64,000 bases of DNA from Endozoicomonas sp. SCSIO W0465 (GTDB lineage Bacteria > Pseudomonadota > Gammaproteobacteria > Pseudomonadales > Endozoicomonadaceae). Where the stretch lies: positions 4,380,001-4,444,000 of the forward strand of contig NZ_CP092417.1 of the NCBI RefSeq assembly GCF_023716865.1, read 5' to 3'. This document shows positions 1 through 9,445 of this stretch, one piece after another. The notes under the pieces are model-generated. The model saw only the letters and a program-made list of their open reading frames with translations. It did not search any database and was not told where the DNA came from. The position numbers and the translations under genes are program-made. Numbering within the stretch: the stretch's first letter is position 1; every line of letters begins with the position of its first letter.

Positions 1-933
1 ATCTTAACCAATACCATTTCCTGCCTTTTAAGCGCGTGTCAGAGTATTTTAATACTCTCTATAAAATGAGTGTAAGTGCAGGCTCTGTCGCCAATTTTGT
101 GGCCAGAACCTATGAAAATCTGGCTTCTACTGAAGAGGTTATTCGTGACGCCTTGCGGGAATCGTCTGTTGCCGGAGCCGATGAAACGGGTATGCGGGCC
201 GAGGGCTCTTTGCACTGGCTACACGTTATGCGGGATGAACAATGGACGCTCTACTACTTGTCTGAAAAGCGAGGTCGTGAGGCCATGGACACGATGGGCA
301 TACTGCTAACATTTGCAGGCGTTCTGGTTCATGATCATTGGAAATCCTATTTTGCATATGCGGCAACTCACGTACTTTGCAATGCCCATCACCTGAGGGA
401 GCTTTTGGGTGTTGTTGATAGGGACAGCAATCAACTGGCGTTGCGATTGATGAAGCTACTGAGGCTTTCCTGGCATTACTGCAAGGGCTTTAAGACCATA
501 GGTATGCTACAGATGCCAAGTGTTGTCTGTGAACGAATCGAGAAGATTTATGACCGGTTGCTTCAGCGGGCTCTAATGAAAGAAGTCGTCTATATGGAGA
601 AGCAACGAGAGGAGCTTAAGCGCAAGAAAGTCAAGAATACTAAAGCTTACAATCTCTTCAAACGACTCACTGAGTTCAAGGCTGAGACACTGCGCTTCAT
701 GTCAGATTTTACCATTCCCTTCGATAACAATGGCAGTGAACGGGATGTTCGAATGGCCAAGTTAAAGCAGAAAATCTCAGGCTGCTTCAGGAGTGCAGAC
801 GGTGGTTCTATGTTTGCACGGATTCGCAGCTATTTGTCGTCTGCCAGAAAACAGGGAATGGACATATATCAATCACTTCATAGAGCTGTTCGGAATTACT
901 GTAATATGCCTTTGCTCAGTGCTGAATAGTTAC
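1..933 (+). mobile_element. IS66-type element (copy 1), right part only
   Basis: The left part lies outside the window. The right end is set at 933 because the terminal sequence GTGCTGAATAGTTAC matches the end of the complete second copy at 33866-35473, whose ends are inverted repeats bounded by a perfect 8-bp TSD. The element sits in a RING/ankyrin gene whose reading frame resumes at 934. If the insertion was simple, the 8 bases CATTTTAG (934-941) should be repeated just left of the element, outside the window. Confidence 0.85.
3..929 (+). CDS. IS66 family transposase, C-terminal part (5' truncated by window)
   Basis: Single-protein IS66-type transposase that catalyses cut-and-paste movement of its element. 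The visible 308 codons correspond to the catalytic DDE core and C-terminus of the 504-aa protein encoded at 33870-35384; the frame is already open at base 3. A visible difference is Ser instead of Thr in the segment SAGSVANF. The GADETG motif carries the first catalytic Asp, and FDNNGSERDVRM near the end carries the catalytic Glu region typical of IS66 TnpC. No accessory tnpA or tnpB is visible, as in the ISBst12-like subgroup. Confidence 0.9.
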   Translation, partial: LNQYHFLPFKRVSEYFNTLYKMSVSAGSVANFVARTYENLASTEEVIRDALRESSVAGADETGMRAEGSLHWLHVMRDEQWTLYYLSEKRGREAMDTMGILLTFAGVLVHDHWKSYFAYAATHVLCNAHHLRELLGVVDRDSNQLALRLMKLLRLSWHYCKGFKTIGMLQMPSVVCERIEKIYDRLLQRALMKEVVYMEKQREELKRKKVKNTKAYNLFKRLTEFKAETLRFMSDFTIPFDNNGSERDVRMAKLKQKISGCFRSADGGSMFARIRSYLSSARKQGMDIYQSLHRAVRNYCNMPLLSAE

Positions 934-2677
934 CATTTTAGAATGGCTCAACATTAAAAAAACATGCCCTTTATGCGTACGCAAAGTAGACACTGTCTCA
1001 ACCATACCCCTAATAAATAACTCTGAGACCGAAGTTCCCCTGGTAGCCGCCTGTCGCTATGGCAACGTTGATTTTATCAGATCGCACTATGCTAAAAGTC
1101 CTGACGACATTACCCGTTGCTACTGCTCAAATACCCATAGTGAAGAGGTACCCCTGATTGTGATTGCCACTGAAAGCAAGCAGCTTGAGGTGGTTCGTTT
1201 GCTATTGGATTATCACCCCAACGCCATTATTCCTCGCTGTAAGATTGAAACAGATGCACTAGCCATTGCACTGGACAAGGGGCATCTGGAGATAGCTGAC
1301 TTACTCCTTAGCAGGCATATCAATGTTGTCCCCAGCGATCTTTACCGCGCAGCCCGGCAAACCAATAGCTCTGAAACATTCATCCGGATATTAGAAAAAC
1401 TCAGGGAAAATCGCTCCCCGGATGACTTTCATCGAGTAATCAATGGCAGTGTTACGAAAGACATCTCCCCGCTCAGGGACTGCGCCAGCAGAGGAACAGC
1501 AGACAATGTCAAAGCACTGCTGAAATATGGTGCCGACGTGGATGCCAAGGGATCTAATGGACACACAGCCCTGTATTTTGCCGCTGTTAATGGCCATTTA
1601 GATGTTGTCCAACCGTTACTGAAGCATGGTGCGGATACCAATGTCACCGTGTACAATGGCCTCTCTATGCTGCTGGCCACCATACAATATGGACACTACC
1701 GGGTAGCCACGGTATTAGCAAAGCACCCTGGAACCGATATTCATCTGGCTTACGAGGAAGAAACTCCAATAATGGCATGTTTCGAAGCCTATAGAAGTGG
1801 AATCAGTGTGGACATGGAGCTAGTCAAAACTCTGGTACAAGCTGGAGCACATATTGACAGAGGTAAGATACCTCCTTTTGCCCACGCCATTATGCACTAC
1901 ACCTCAGAAGTTGTCAGTGTATTGATTGACGGCCAAAACAGGGGAAAGATTAACCAACCGGTTTTTACCGGGGAGCAATCAATAGAACTGTTCTGCAATG
2001 ACCAAAACCAGCTGAGATCAGAGTTTGTGGAATATTATTCCCACTTTAAAAGTGAGGATAGTTCAGGCATGAGACCTCTAACTTTAGCCATCTTTTGCAA
2101 AAAACCACGGACTGCACAACTACTTATTAATGCCGGGGCCAGAGCAACCAGAAATGATCAAAAGCTTGCTGCAATAAAAGAAATTAGAGAATTAATCATA
2201 TTTCCCCCATCACAACAACTCCTCTGTACCTCTGGTGCTTCACACAGTCAGGAGGCTCAGGCCACAGAAATTAATAACCCGTTGGCAACAGCCATTATCG
2301 CGGGAACGTCTGCAGAAGATATCATCTCTCGGTATCGCGTTAACAAAAAAGGGAAAAAACCATTGGTTGATGAAGCTGTCGTTGATCTTACAGAATCCAT
2401 AAAACTACTTGAGACGAAATTTTCCGCAACCTCTGAACGTGACAACTATTGTAAATGTTTAAAAAGGAGCGATGGTAAGGGAATGAGGCCGATAACACTG
2501 GCTGTTTTATACCAAAACCAGACAGCCTTTGAGTCGCTGATCAAAGCCGGAGCCTTCATTAGAATAAACGACTATCGCCTTGCAGGATTAGTCAATAATA
2601 AAGCGATGCAACAGACGATTTATCAGAAATTAACTAAAGAACACCAGCAGAGATTAGACGAGAAGCACCGGCAGTAG
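934..2677 (+). pseudogene. RING-H2-like/ankyrin repeat protein, 5' part cut off by IS66
   Basis: The frame is open from the first base after the IS66 end to the stop at 2677 (581 codons). There is no ATG near its start, and a GTG at 1160 is only a formal start. The first residues read ILEWLNIKKTCPLC followed by V, R, K, V, which fits the C-terminal half of a RING-H2 finger (C-x3-W-L, then T-C-P-x-C). Ankyrin repeats follow: for example residues near 1040-1110, 1180-1330 and 1490-1700, with TALYFAAVNGHLDVVQ as a clear repeat, and further divergent repeats to the end. A terminator follows at 2691. The function is unknown, but the architecture resembles eukaryotic E3 ubiquitin ligases. The gene is probably inactive because its start and the first zinc ligands are separated from the rest by the IS. 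It could still be expressed from 1160 as an ankyrin-only protein. Confidence 0.75.
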
Positions 2678-2690
2678 ACCGTAGAATTGC

Positions 2691-2724
2691 AAAAAAAAGC
2701 CGGTGACAATGAACCGGCTTTTTT
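2691..2724. terminator. bidirectional rho-independent terminator
   Basis: The stem AAAGCCGGT (2696-2704) pairs with ACCGGCTTT (2713-2721), with an A-run on the left and a T-run on the right, so it can stop both the ankyrin transcript and the nqr operon, which converge here. Confidence 0.85.
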
Positions 2725-2761
2725 ACCACAATGTTTTTTACCACATTGCTAATCCAGAGAA

Positions 2762-3988
2762 TCAGCCACCAAAATCATCCAGCAGGATGTTCTCAGGCTC
2801 TACGCCCTGGTCTTCCAGCATCTTGATGACTGCAGCATTCATCATGGGTGGTCCACACATGTAGAACTCGCAGTCTTCCGGCGCCGGGTGATCCTTCAGA
2901 TAGTTATCAAACAGAACCTGGTGGATAAAGCCGGTGTAGCCGGTCCAGTTATCTTCTGGCAACGGATCGGACAGCGCCAGATGCCAGCTGAAATTTTCAT
3001 TCTCTTCGGCCAGCTTGTCGAACTCATCCACATAGAACGCTTCACGCAGGGAGCGGGCTCCGTACCAGAAAGAGATCTTCCGCGTGGAAGACAGGCGCTT
3101 CAGCTGGTCAAAGATGTGCGAGCGCATGGGCGCCATACCCGCACCACCACCGACAAAGACCATCTCGTTGTCCGTCTCTTTGGCAAAGAACTCACCAAAA
3201 GGCCCGTACACGGTCATCTTGTCACCGGGCTTCAGGTTAAAGACGAAGGAAGACATCTTGCCGGGAGGGAAGTCTGTACCCGGAGGTGGTGAAGCAATAC
3301 GGATATTAAACTTCAGCAGACCTTTCTCTTCCGGATAGTTGGCCATGGAGTAAGCGCGGATGGTTTCTTCATCCACCCTGGAAACGTACTGCCACTGGTT
3401 AAACTTGTCCCAGTCACCACGGTACTCTTCAGCCACATCAAAATTTTTGTATTCAACAGTATGAGGAGGACATTCCAGCTGAACGTAACCACCGGCACGG
3501 AAGTTAACGTCTTCGCCTTCTGGCAGTTTCAGAACCAGCTCCTTAATGAAGGTCGCTACGTTGTCATTGGAAACAACTTCGCACTCCCACTTCTTGACAC
3601 CGAAGAGTTCTTCTTCAACCTCAATTTCCATGTCCTGCTTAACCGCCACCTGACAGGAGAGACGCCAGCCTTCCTTCTCTTCACGCTTGGTGAAGTGGGA
3701 GCGCTCGGTTGGCAGCATTTCGCCACCACCAGACAACACCTTACACTTACACTGCGCACAGGTACCACCACCGCCACAGGCAGATGGCAGGAATACACCG
3801 GCACTGGACAAGGTGTTGAGCAGCTTGCCGCCGGCAGCCGTTGTTACAGCCTTCTCAGGATCTTCGTTAATCCCGATGGTCACGTCACCCATACTGACCA
3901 GTTTCGAACGGGCGGCGAGGATGACCAACACCAGCGCCAGTACGATAATGGTGAACATGGCAACGCCATAGATAATATTTAAATCCAT
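2762..3988 (-). CDS. nqrF: Na+-translocating NADH:quinone reductase subunit F
   Basis: NqrF (408 aa, usual length) is the NADH-oxidising, FAD-containing entry subunit of the Na+-pumping NQR complex in the inner membrane. Visible parts are one N-terminal membrane helix (residues about 5-25), a 2Fe-2S ferredoxin domain with ligands C71, C77, C80 and C112, an FAD domain with the RAYSMANYP motif, and a C-terminal NADH-binding domain (GGGAGMAPMRSH, CGPPMM). It is the last gene of nqrABCDEF, 16 bp after nqrE, and ends just before a shared terminator. The usual downstream partners apbE and nqrM are not present here; an ankyrin pseudogene follows instead. Confidence 0.98.
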   Translation of the reverse strand: MDLNIIYGVAMFTIIVLALVLVILAARSKLVSMGDVTIGINEDPEKAVTTAAGGKLLNTLSSAGVFLPSACGGGGTCAQCKCKVLSGGGEMLPTERSHFTKREEKEGWRLSCQVAVKQDMEIEVEEELFGVKKWECEVVSNDNVATFIKELVLKLPEGEDVNFRAGGYVQLECPPHTVEYKNFDVAEEYRGDWDKFNQWQYVSRVDEETIRAYSMANYPEEKGLLKFNIRIASPPPGTDFPPGKMSSFVFNLKPGDKMTVYGPFGEFFAKETDNEMVFVGGGAGMAPMRSHIFDQLKRLSSTRKISFWYGARSLREAFYVDEFDKLAEENENFSWHLALSDPLPEDNWTGYTGFIHQVLFDNYLKDHPAPEDCEFYMCGPPMMNAAVIKMLEDQGVEPENILLDDFGG

Positions 3989-4004
3989 ATCGTCCCAATC
4001 CCCC

Positions 4005-4601
4005 TTACAGCTGAACGCCAGAGAACGACAGGAAGCCCAGGGACATCAAACCAACGGTGATGAAGGTAATGCCCAGACCTCTGAGTCCTGCAGGTACATC
4101 GCTGTACTTGAGCTTTTCACGAATGCCCGCCAATGCAGCAATGGCCAGAGCCCAGCCCACACCAGCACCGAAACCATAAACCACGGACTCACCAAGATTG
4201 TAGTCACGCTGAACCATGAACAGTGACGCACCCATAATGGCACAGTTTACGGTGATCAGTGGCAAAAATACGCCCAGCGCGTTGTAAAGAGCGGGTACAA
4301 ACTTATCCAGAAACATTTCCAGAATCTGTACCAGGGCGGCAATAACCCCGATGTAGGTAATCAGGCCCAGAAAGCTCAGGTCAACACCGGGAACCAAGGC
4401 ACCGTCTTTCAGGATGTTCTGGTAAATGATGTTGTTAATGGGCACGGTAATGGTCAGTACGGCAACCACCGCAACCCCCAGACCCAGTGCGGTTTTCACC
4501 TGCTTGGATACCGCCAGGAAAGTACACATCCCCAGGAAGAAAGCCAGCGCCATGTTTTCCACGAACACTGCTTTCACAAATAGCGAAATAAAATGTTCCA
4601 T
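4005..4601 (-). CDS. nqrE: Na+-translocating NADH:quinone reductase subunit E
   Basis: NqrE (198 aa) is one of two homologous six-helix membrane subunits (with NqrD) that form the symmetric core of the complex. The protein is almost entirely hydrophobic helices. Family signatures include the N-terminal FVENMALAFFLGMC stretch, which holds one of the two Cys residues known to ligate the membrane iron-sulfur centre, and VNCAIMGASLF with the second. It lies 3 bp after nqrD and 16 bp before nqrF, consistent with one transcript. Confidence 0.98.
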   Translation of the reverse strand: MEHFISLFVKAVFVENMALAFFLGMCTFLAVSKQVKTALGLGVAVVAVLTITVPINNIIYQNILKDGALVPGVDLSFLGLITYIGVIAALVQILEMFLDKFVPALYNALGVFLPLITVNCAIMGASLFMVQRDYNLGESVVYGFGAGVGWALAIAALAGIREKLKYSDVPAGLRGLGITFITVGLMSLGFLSFSGVQL

Positions 4602-4604
4602 GAC

Positions 4605-5270
4605 TTAGTGCGCCTCACTGAATTGGGTGTTAGGTGCAATCTTGAATTCCACCGCTTCAACCTGGTCTGTCTTCCAGCTGCGAATCGCCCAGATCAGCAG
4701 ACCGATCAGGAAGAAGGCACTCGGAGCCAGCAGCATCAGACCATTGGGAACGTACCAGCCACCGTTGTTTACGGTGGCGAAGATTTCCACACCAAACAGG
4801 TTGCCCGCACCAAAGAGTTCACGGAAGAAAGCAACAATCATCAATACACAGCCGTAGCCCAGACCGTTACCGAAACCGTCCAGGGCTGACAACATGGGAC
4901 CGTTTTTCATAGCGAAGGCTTCCGCACGACCCATGACGATACAGTTGGTAATGATCAGGCCAACGAATACCGACAGCTGCTTGGAGATGTCGTAAGCGTA
5001 AGCTTTCAGGATCTGGTCAACCACGATTACCAGCGAGGCAATCACCGTCATCTGGCAGATAATACGAATACTGTTGGGAATCTGGTTACGGATCAGGGCA
5101 ACCGCCAGGTTGGAGCAGGCGGTTACACCAATGACCGCCAGTGCCATTACCAGGCTGACCTGCATGCTGGTCGTTACCGCCAGTGCCGAACAGATACCGA
5201 GAATCTGCAGGGTAATGGGGTTATTCTTGACAACCGGTTCCAGCAGGATCTCTTTGGTCTTCACAGACAT
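4605..5270 (-). CDS. nqrD: Na+-translocating NADH:quinone reductase subunit D
   Basis: NqrD (221 aa) is a six-helix inner-membrane subunit homologous to NqrE and to RnfA/RnfE. Family signatures are LGICSALAVTTSMQ near the N-terminus and the IITNCIVMGRAEAFAM stretch, where the conserved Cys residues bind the intramembrane iron-sulfur cluster. The start codon overlaps the end of nqrC by one base, which suggests translational coupling. A short hydrophilic tail follows the last helix. Confidence 0.98.
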   Translation of the reverse strand: MSVKTKEILLEPVVKNNPITLQILGICSALAVTTSMQVSLVMALAVIGVTACSNLAVALIRNQIPNSIRIICQMTVIASLVIVVDQILKAYAYDISKQLSVFVGLIITNCIVMGRAEAFAMKNGPMLSALDGFGNGLGYGCVLMIVAFFRELFGAGNLFGVEIFATVNNGGWYVPNGLMLLAPSAFFLIGLLIWAIRSWKTDQVEAVEFKIAPNTQFSEAH

Positions 5271-6061
5271 TAGGCATTCCCCGCTTGCAAATTATTCAGA
5301 AACAGTTTAAAGCCGGCATCAGACAACCAAAACTTGATCAGATTACTGACCCCATTGGCCGTCAACGTTGCTCCAGCCAGACCATCAATCTGGTTTACGG
5401 CACCCGGGCTGGTTGGATCAACGCCACCTTTGATAACGTGCAGGGCCACCTGGCCATCAACACCGTAAATTTCCTTGCCAACCCAGCGGGATTTCCATAC
5501 CGGATTGCTGACTTCTCCACCCAGTCCGGGCGTTTCCGCCTGCTCAAAGAAACCAAAACCTTTCACGGTGTTCAGGTTGTTTTCCAGCGCCAGGAAGCCA
5601 TACATGGTAGACCACAGGCCACGGCCGTGAACAGGCAGGATCAAGGTCTGCATTTCGCCATTTTCTTCAACCAGATAAACCTTGGCAACATCAGCCTGAC
5701 GGGAAATACCGGCGATATCAGCACTGCCCAGGGCTCTGGATGCCTTGGTATCTTTTGCTGCAGTGCGCTGATCGTACTGGTCAACCGTCTGGCCATTGGC
5801 TTCGTCAACAAACTTACCGGTTTTCAGGTCAACCAGACGTGGCTGGATCTGCTTGTAAAGCTCGGCAACTTCAGAGGCATTCAAAGCCCTGGCATCACTG
5901 CTCAGACCGGCGATATCCAGAATGTTTCGCTGAACGTCCAGCTTGATATTCTGATCCTGAACCGGCTTCAGGAATACTGCCGCCATGGATACCAGCACCG
6001 AGCAGATCAGTGACAGGACCACGGTGACCAGCAGCGTCTTTTTAATCGTATCGTTTCCCAT
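5270..6061 (-). CDS. nqrC: Na+-translocating NADH:quinone reductase subunit C
   Basis: NqrC (263 aa) carries a covalently bound FMN on the periplasmic side. It has one N-terminal membrane helix (about residues 9-31) and an FMN-binding domain. The attachment motif reads DGLAGATLTANG, with Thr232 as the expected flavinylation site. The canonical motif is S-G-A-T, and here the Ser is Ala, while the modified Thr is kept. Flavin attachment needs ApbE, which is not in this window. The gene overlaps both neighbours by one base. Confidence 0.97.
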   Translation of the reverse strand: MGNDTIKKTLLVTVVLSLICSVLVSMAAVFLKPVQDQNIKLDVQRNILDIAGLSSDARALNASEVAELYKQIQPRLVDLKTGKFVDEANGQTVDQYDQRTAAKDTKASRALGSADIAGISRQADVAKVYLVEENGEMQTLILPVHGRGLWSTMYGFLALENNLNTVKGFGFFEQAETPGLGGEVSNPVWKSRWVGKEIYGVDGQVALHVIKGGVDPTSPGAVNQIDGLAGATLTANGVSNLIKFWLSDAGFKLFLNNLQAGNA

Positions 6062-7263
6062 CAGGCCCGAGCCTCCCGACGCTTGATATTGGCCTCTACC
6101 ACAAAGTGGTCAATCAACGGCGCAAACAGGTTGGCAAACAGAATGGCCAGCATCATCCCTTCGGGATACGCAGGGTTCACCACTCGAATCAGGACAACCA
6201 TGAAACCAATCAGTGCACCGTAGAACCAGCGACCGTTGTTGGTCATGGAGGCGGATACCGGATCCGTGGTCATAAAGATCAGACCAAAGGCAAATCCACC
6301 CAGTACCATATGCCAATACCATGGCACCTGGAACATGTAATTGGTGTCAGAACCGATCACGTTGAACAGTGTAGACAGGGCAATCATACCAATCATGGTA
6401 CCGGCTACAATTCTCCAGGAAGCAATGCCGGAGAACAGCAGAATTGCACCGCCGATGAAGATGGCCAGTGTGGAGGTCTCACCAACAGATCCCTGCATCA
6501 CCCCAACAAACGCCTGCATCCAGCTGATGGACTGTTGCAGCGCTTCCATACCGCCCTGCTGGGCAACGCTCAACATGGTGGCACCGGAGAAGCCGTCAAC
6601 TGCCGTCCACACCAGGTCACCGGAAATCTGCGCCGGATAAGCGAAGAACAGGAACGCACGGCCAGTAAGAGCCGGGTTCAGGAAGTTCTTGCCGGTACCA
6701 CCAAATACTTCCTTACCGATAACCACACCGAAGGAAATACCCAGAGCCACCTGCCACAGCGGGATGGATGGCGGAACAATCAGGGCAAACAGCACCGAGG
6801 TAACGAAGAAACCCTCATTCACTTCATGCTTGCGGATGATGGCAAACAGCACTTCCCAGAAACCACCGACAAAGAAGGTCACAGCGTAGATGGGCAGGAA
6901 GTAAACGGCACCATAGATGATGTTATCCAGAATACTGGCAGGATCGTTACCGGCCAGCATGGCAATCAGCATTCCGTGCCAGTCAGTCGGGAGGGTACCC
7001 AAACCATTGGCAATGGCCGTGTTCGCCTGATAACCCACGTTCCACATACCGAAAAACATGGCCGGAAAAGTACATAACCAGACCAGCCCCATCATTCGCT
7101 TCAGATCAACGGCATCACGAACGTGGCTGGTGTTATGGGTTTTATCCAGCGGTGTATAGAACAGTGTGTCCGCTGCTTCATACAGCGCATAGAACTTTTC
7201 GTATTTACCGCCCTTGACGAAATGGGGCTCCATCGAGTCAAGGAGATTTCTTAATGGCTTCAC
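6061..7263 (-). CDS. nqrB: Na+-translocating NADH:quinone reductase subunit B
   Basis: NqrB (400 aa) is the large multi-helix membrane subunit that forms much of the Na+ pathway and binds riboflavin and a covalent FMN. The flavinylation motif DGFSGATML is intact, with Thr229 as the modified residue. About ten hydrophobic segments can be seen. The EVNEGFF and GTGKNFLNPALTGRAF stretches are strongly conserved in the NqrB/RnfD family. It starts 3 bp after nqrA and overlaps nqrC by one base. Confidence 0.98.
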   Translation of the reverse strand: MKPLRNLLDSMEPHFVKGGKYEKFYALYEAADTLFYTPLDKTHNTSHVRDAVDLKRMMGLVWLCTFPAMFFGMWNVGYQANTAIANGLGTLPTDWHGMLIAMLAGNDPASILDNIIYGAVYFLPIYAVTFFVGGFWEVLFAIIRKHEVNEGFFVTSVLFALIVPPSIPLWQVALGISFGVVIGKEVFGGTGKNFLNPALTGRAFLFFAYPAQISGDLVWTAVDGFSGATMLSVAQQGGMEALQQSISWMQAFVGVMQGSVGETSTLAIFIGGAILLFSGIASWRIVAGTMIGMIALSTLFNVIGSDTNYMFQVPWYWHMVLGGFAFGLIFMTTDPVSASMTNNGRWFYGALIGFMVVLIRVVNPAYPEGMMLAILFANLFAPLIDHFVVEANIKRREARA

Positions 7264-7266
7264 TGA

Positions 7267-8616
7267 TTACCCCTCCAGCTCAATACGGGTCAGGTTGTCA
7301 CGCAGCAAGGGGCCGTACTCATATTTACCCGCGCAGACAAATGTGCACAGAGCCAGGTCTTCTTCTTCCAGTTCAAGCGCACCCAGTTTCTGAGCAGTAT
7401 CGGTATCGCCAACAATAATGGCACGGAGCAGCTGAGTCGCCAGAATGTCCAGGGGCATCATCCGCTCATAATTACCGACCGGAACCATTGCACGCTCACC
7501 ACCGTTAGTCGTTGTGGTGAAGTTGAACAGACGGCTCTTGCTGAGGCCAGAGGTCATTACCCGCAGTATGGAAAATCGGTCCACTGTTGGGTTAACCCAG
7601 CCCAGGAACAGACGTTCATCGCTCTCTTCCAGAACGGAAACCTGATTATGGTAACGTCCAAGGTATGCGAATGATCCACAGGCAGTGCGACCACCAAATA
7701 CCGACCCAGAAATTATACGATTGATCGCAGGCTTCAGTTCACCAGCCGTGATTTCATCGGTGGAGGCACCCAGACGGGTACGAACCAGCCGAGGCTTGTC
7801 AACCTGAGGCCCTGCCAGGGCAACAACACGATCGGTGAAAAGCTTGCCGGTAGTGAACAGCTTGCCGACGGCAATCACATCCTGGTAACTCACCTGCCAA
7901 ACCGTTTTGGTGGCAGAAACCGGATCCAGGAAATGAATGTGGGTACTTGGCAGGCCTGCAGGATGAGGACCAGCAAACTCTTCACTGTTGGCAATGCCTG
8001 CAGGAATGTTGGCTCCTGGTGCTTTACACAGGAAAATTTTGCCGCCACTGAGTTTACCCAGGATATTAATACCCTGTTCAAACGCTTCGGCTTGCTCACT
8101 GATCACCACCTCTGGATTTGCAGCCAGCGGATGAGTATCAATCGCTGTGACAAAAACTGACGCCGGGCGGGTTCCCAATGCGGGCACCTTACTGAACGGA
8201 CGGGTGCGCAGAGCAGTCCAGAGACCGGATTCATTCAGCTGCGCTTCAACCTGATCAGCGGTCAGACCCGCCAGCTCTTCAGGCTGGTAGGCAGTGAAGG
8301 TTTCTTCTTCTTCCTGGCCACTGTTATCGGACTCAATATCAATCACAACGGATTGCAAAACCCGTTTTTCACCACGATTAATTGCTGAAACTGTACCGCC
8401 AGCCAGTGCTGTGTACCGGATACCCGGTGTTTTCTTATCGGTAAAGAGCAGTTGCCCTTTTTTAACTCGATCTCCCACAGCAACCGCCATCGTAGGCTTC
8501 ATACCTACGTAATCAAAGCCAATCACGGCGACAGAGCGTGCTGCTCTACCTTCCGATATACTTTGTTCAGGCGATCCTGAGATCGGGAGATCCAGCCCCT
8601 GTTTGATTTTGATCAT
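7267..8616 (-). CDS. nqrA: Na+-translocating NADH:quinone reductase subunit A
   Basis: NqrA (449 aa, usual length) is the cytoplasmic subunit linked to ubiquinone binding in the NQR complex. It is soluble and has the barrel-sandwich/RnfC-like N-terminal region (MIKIKQGLDLPISGSPEQ) and the C-terminal CTFVCAGKYEYGPLLRDNL region typical of the family. It is the first gene of the operon. The upstream 670 bp hold a possible promoter at 9106-9117 but no other recognisable gene. Confidence 0.98.
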   Translation of the reverse strand: MIKIKQGLDLPISGSPEQSISEGRAARSVAVIGFDYVGMKPTMAVAVGDRVKKGQLLFTDKKTPGIRYTALAGGTVSAINRGEKRVLQSVVIDIESDNSGQEEEETFTAYQPEELAGLTADQVEAQLNESGLWTALRTRPFSKVPALGTRPASVFVTAIDTHPLAANPEVVISEQAEAFEQGINILGKLSGGKIFLCKAPGANIPAGIANSEEFAGPHPAGLPSTHIHFLDPVSATKTVWQVSYQDVIAVGKLFTTGKLFTDRVVALAGPQVDKPRLVRTRLGASTDEITAGELKPAINRIISGSVFGGRTACGSFAYLGRYHNQVSVLEESDERLFLGWVNPTVDRFSILRVMTSGLSKSRLFNFTTTTNGGERAMVPVGNYERMMPLDILATQLLRAIIVGDTDTAQKLGALELEEEDLALCTFVCAGKYEYGPLLRDNLTRIELEG

Positions 8617-9105
8617 ACCTTTCGCCTAATCAATCAAGTTGAGGTCAGGAGTAACCCGTCTCTCCGGTGATCTGGAACTGTCTGACGAATTAAGAAAGCT
8701 ATAGCTTGACATTTTTCTCTATTGATAAATCAACAAGCCAAAGCGCCCGGTGACCAGAGCACTGGCCGGGAGCACTGCACATTCGAGTCAGTAGACAACT
8801 TGAAAAGGGGTACAAACCTGCCGGGCAAGGCAAAACCCTGAAACCAGAGGCATCAGAGTCAAACAGCAGAAGCTGGTAGCACACCCTTTCTCAAGGTTAC
8901 TGCTGCGCAGTTATATCCCCGGAAAGCAGTCTGGCAATCCGATCAGACACAGAAAAAGCTCCGCTGAAAATCAGCAAAATTCTGAAGGACATCCAGACAG
9001 ACACGCGTCGAAATTTGAGAACATTAAGTTCCTTATATTTAGCCGAAGCATGATCGGAAATTCCGTATCTGAGCCTAAATCCGCAACATCACCGATGAAA
9101 ATGGT

Positions 9106-9117
9106 GGGGCAATTATA
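9106..9117 (-). promoter_or_regulatory. candidate -10 and GC-rich discriminator for nqrA
   Basis: On the minus strand this reads TATAATTGCCCC: a consensus -10 box followed by a GC-rich discriminator, a pattern known from stringently controlled promoters. No good -35 box is visible at the usual spacing. The same 12 bases occur upstream of fabD (22216-22227). Confidence 0.45.
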
Positions 9118-9134
9118 AAGAGACTGGAGGTGAT

Positions 9135-9260
9135 ATGCCATACTGGCAGGCAGGATATTTTCATCAATATCTATTAGAAATAACCAACAAATACCTTAAT
9201 CGCCAGAGTATTTTTCACCCCTCCCCCAGGCGAAAAATCAGTAGTGAACTCACCCTTTAA
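9135..9260 (+). CDS. possible small protein, 41 aa
   Basis: A 41-codon frame begins with ATG preceded by GGAGGTGAT, close to a perfect Shine-Dalgarno sequence although the spacing is short. The product is Tyr/Gln-rich at its start and basic at its end (SPRRKISS), with no recognised family. It lies in the long nqrA leader on the opposite strand and ends 26 bp before a MITE. It may be chance; only the ribosome-binding site argues for it. Confidence 0.25.
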   Translation: MPYWQAGYFHQYLLEITNKYLNRQSIFHPSPRRKISSELTL

Positions 9261-9286
9261 ACAGTCAAAACCTGACAAATATTATT

Positions 9287-9445
9287 GGCTCTTTTCGTAT
9301 TGCAGACTGCTGATTTCATAAATCAGGCTGGAATCCTCCTGTGGCAGGGCTTGGCAATATTTAGCCAGCAGTTTCCTGAAGGCATTGTATATCAAGGCCT
9401 TTGGCCAATTTTCATTGCAGAGCAGTCTGTAACCCGAAAAGAGCC
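9287..9445 (+). repeat. 159-bp MITE, copy 1
   Basis: Non-autonomous miniature element with imperfect terminal inverted repeats starting GGCTCTTTTCG at both ends. It is flanked by a perfect 8-bp TSD, ATATTATT (9279-9286 and 9446-9453). Three more copies read as identical: 27295-27453, 33299-33457 and 35619-35777. The ends match those of the IS1595-type element immediately to the right, which has the same TSD length. Confidence 0.9.

Larger units (their letters stand above)
8617..9286. other. intergenic region upstream of nqrA
   Basis: This 670-bp stretch separates nqrA from the MITE at 9287. Apart from a candidate minus-strand promoter (9106-9117) and one tiny plus-strand reading frame with a good ribosome-binding site (9135-9260), I see nothing I can name. 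If the promoter drives nqrA, the mRNA leader is about 490 nt, long enough to hold regulatory structure. Confidence 0.5.

Noticed and set aside
5285..6013. 242-codon open frame on the plus strand across nqrC
   Set aside because: Antisense to nqrC, whose family match is certain; a by-product of codon use.
6106..7077. 323-codon open frame on the plus strand across nqrB
   Set aside because: It is antisense to an unmistakable nqrB, has low-complexity His/Gln/Asn-rich content and no ribosome-binding site.
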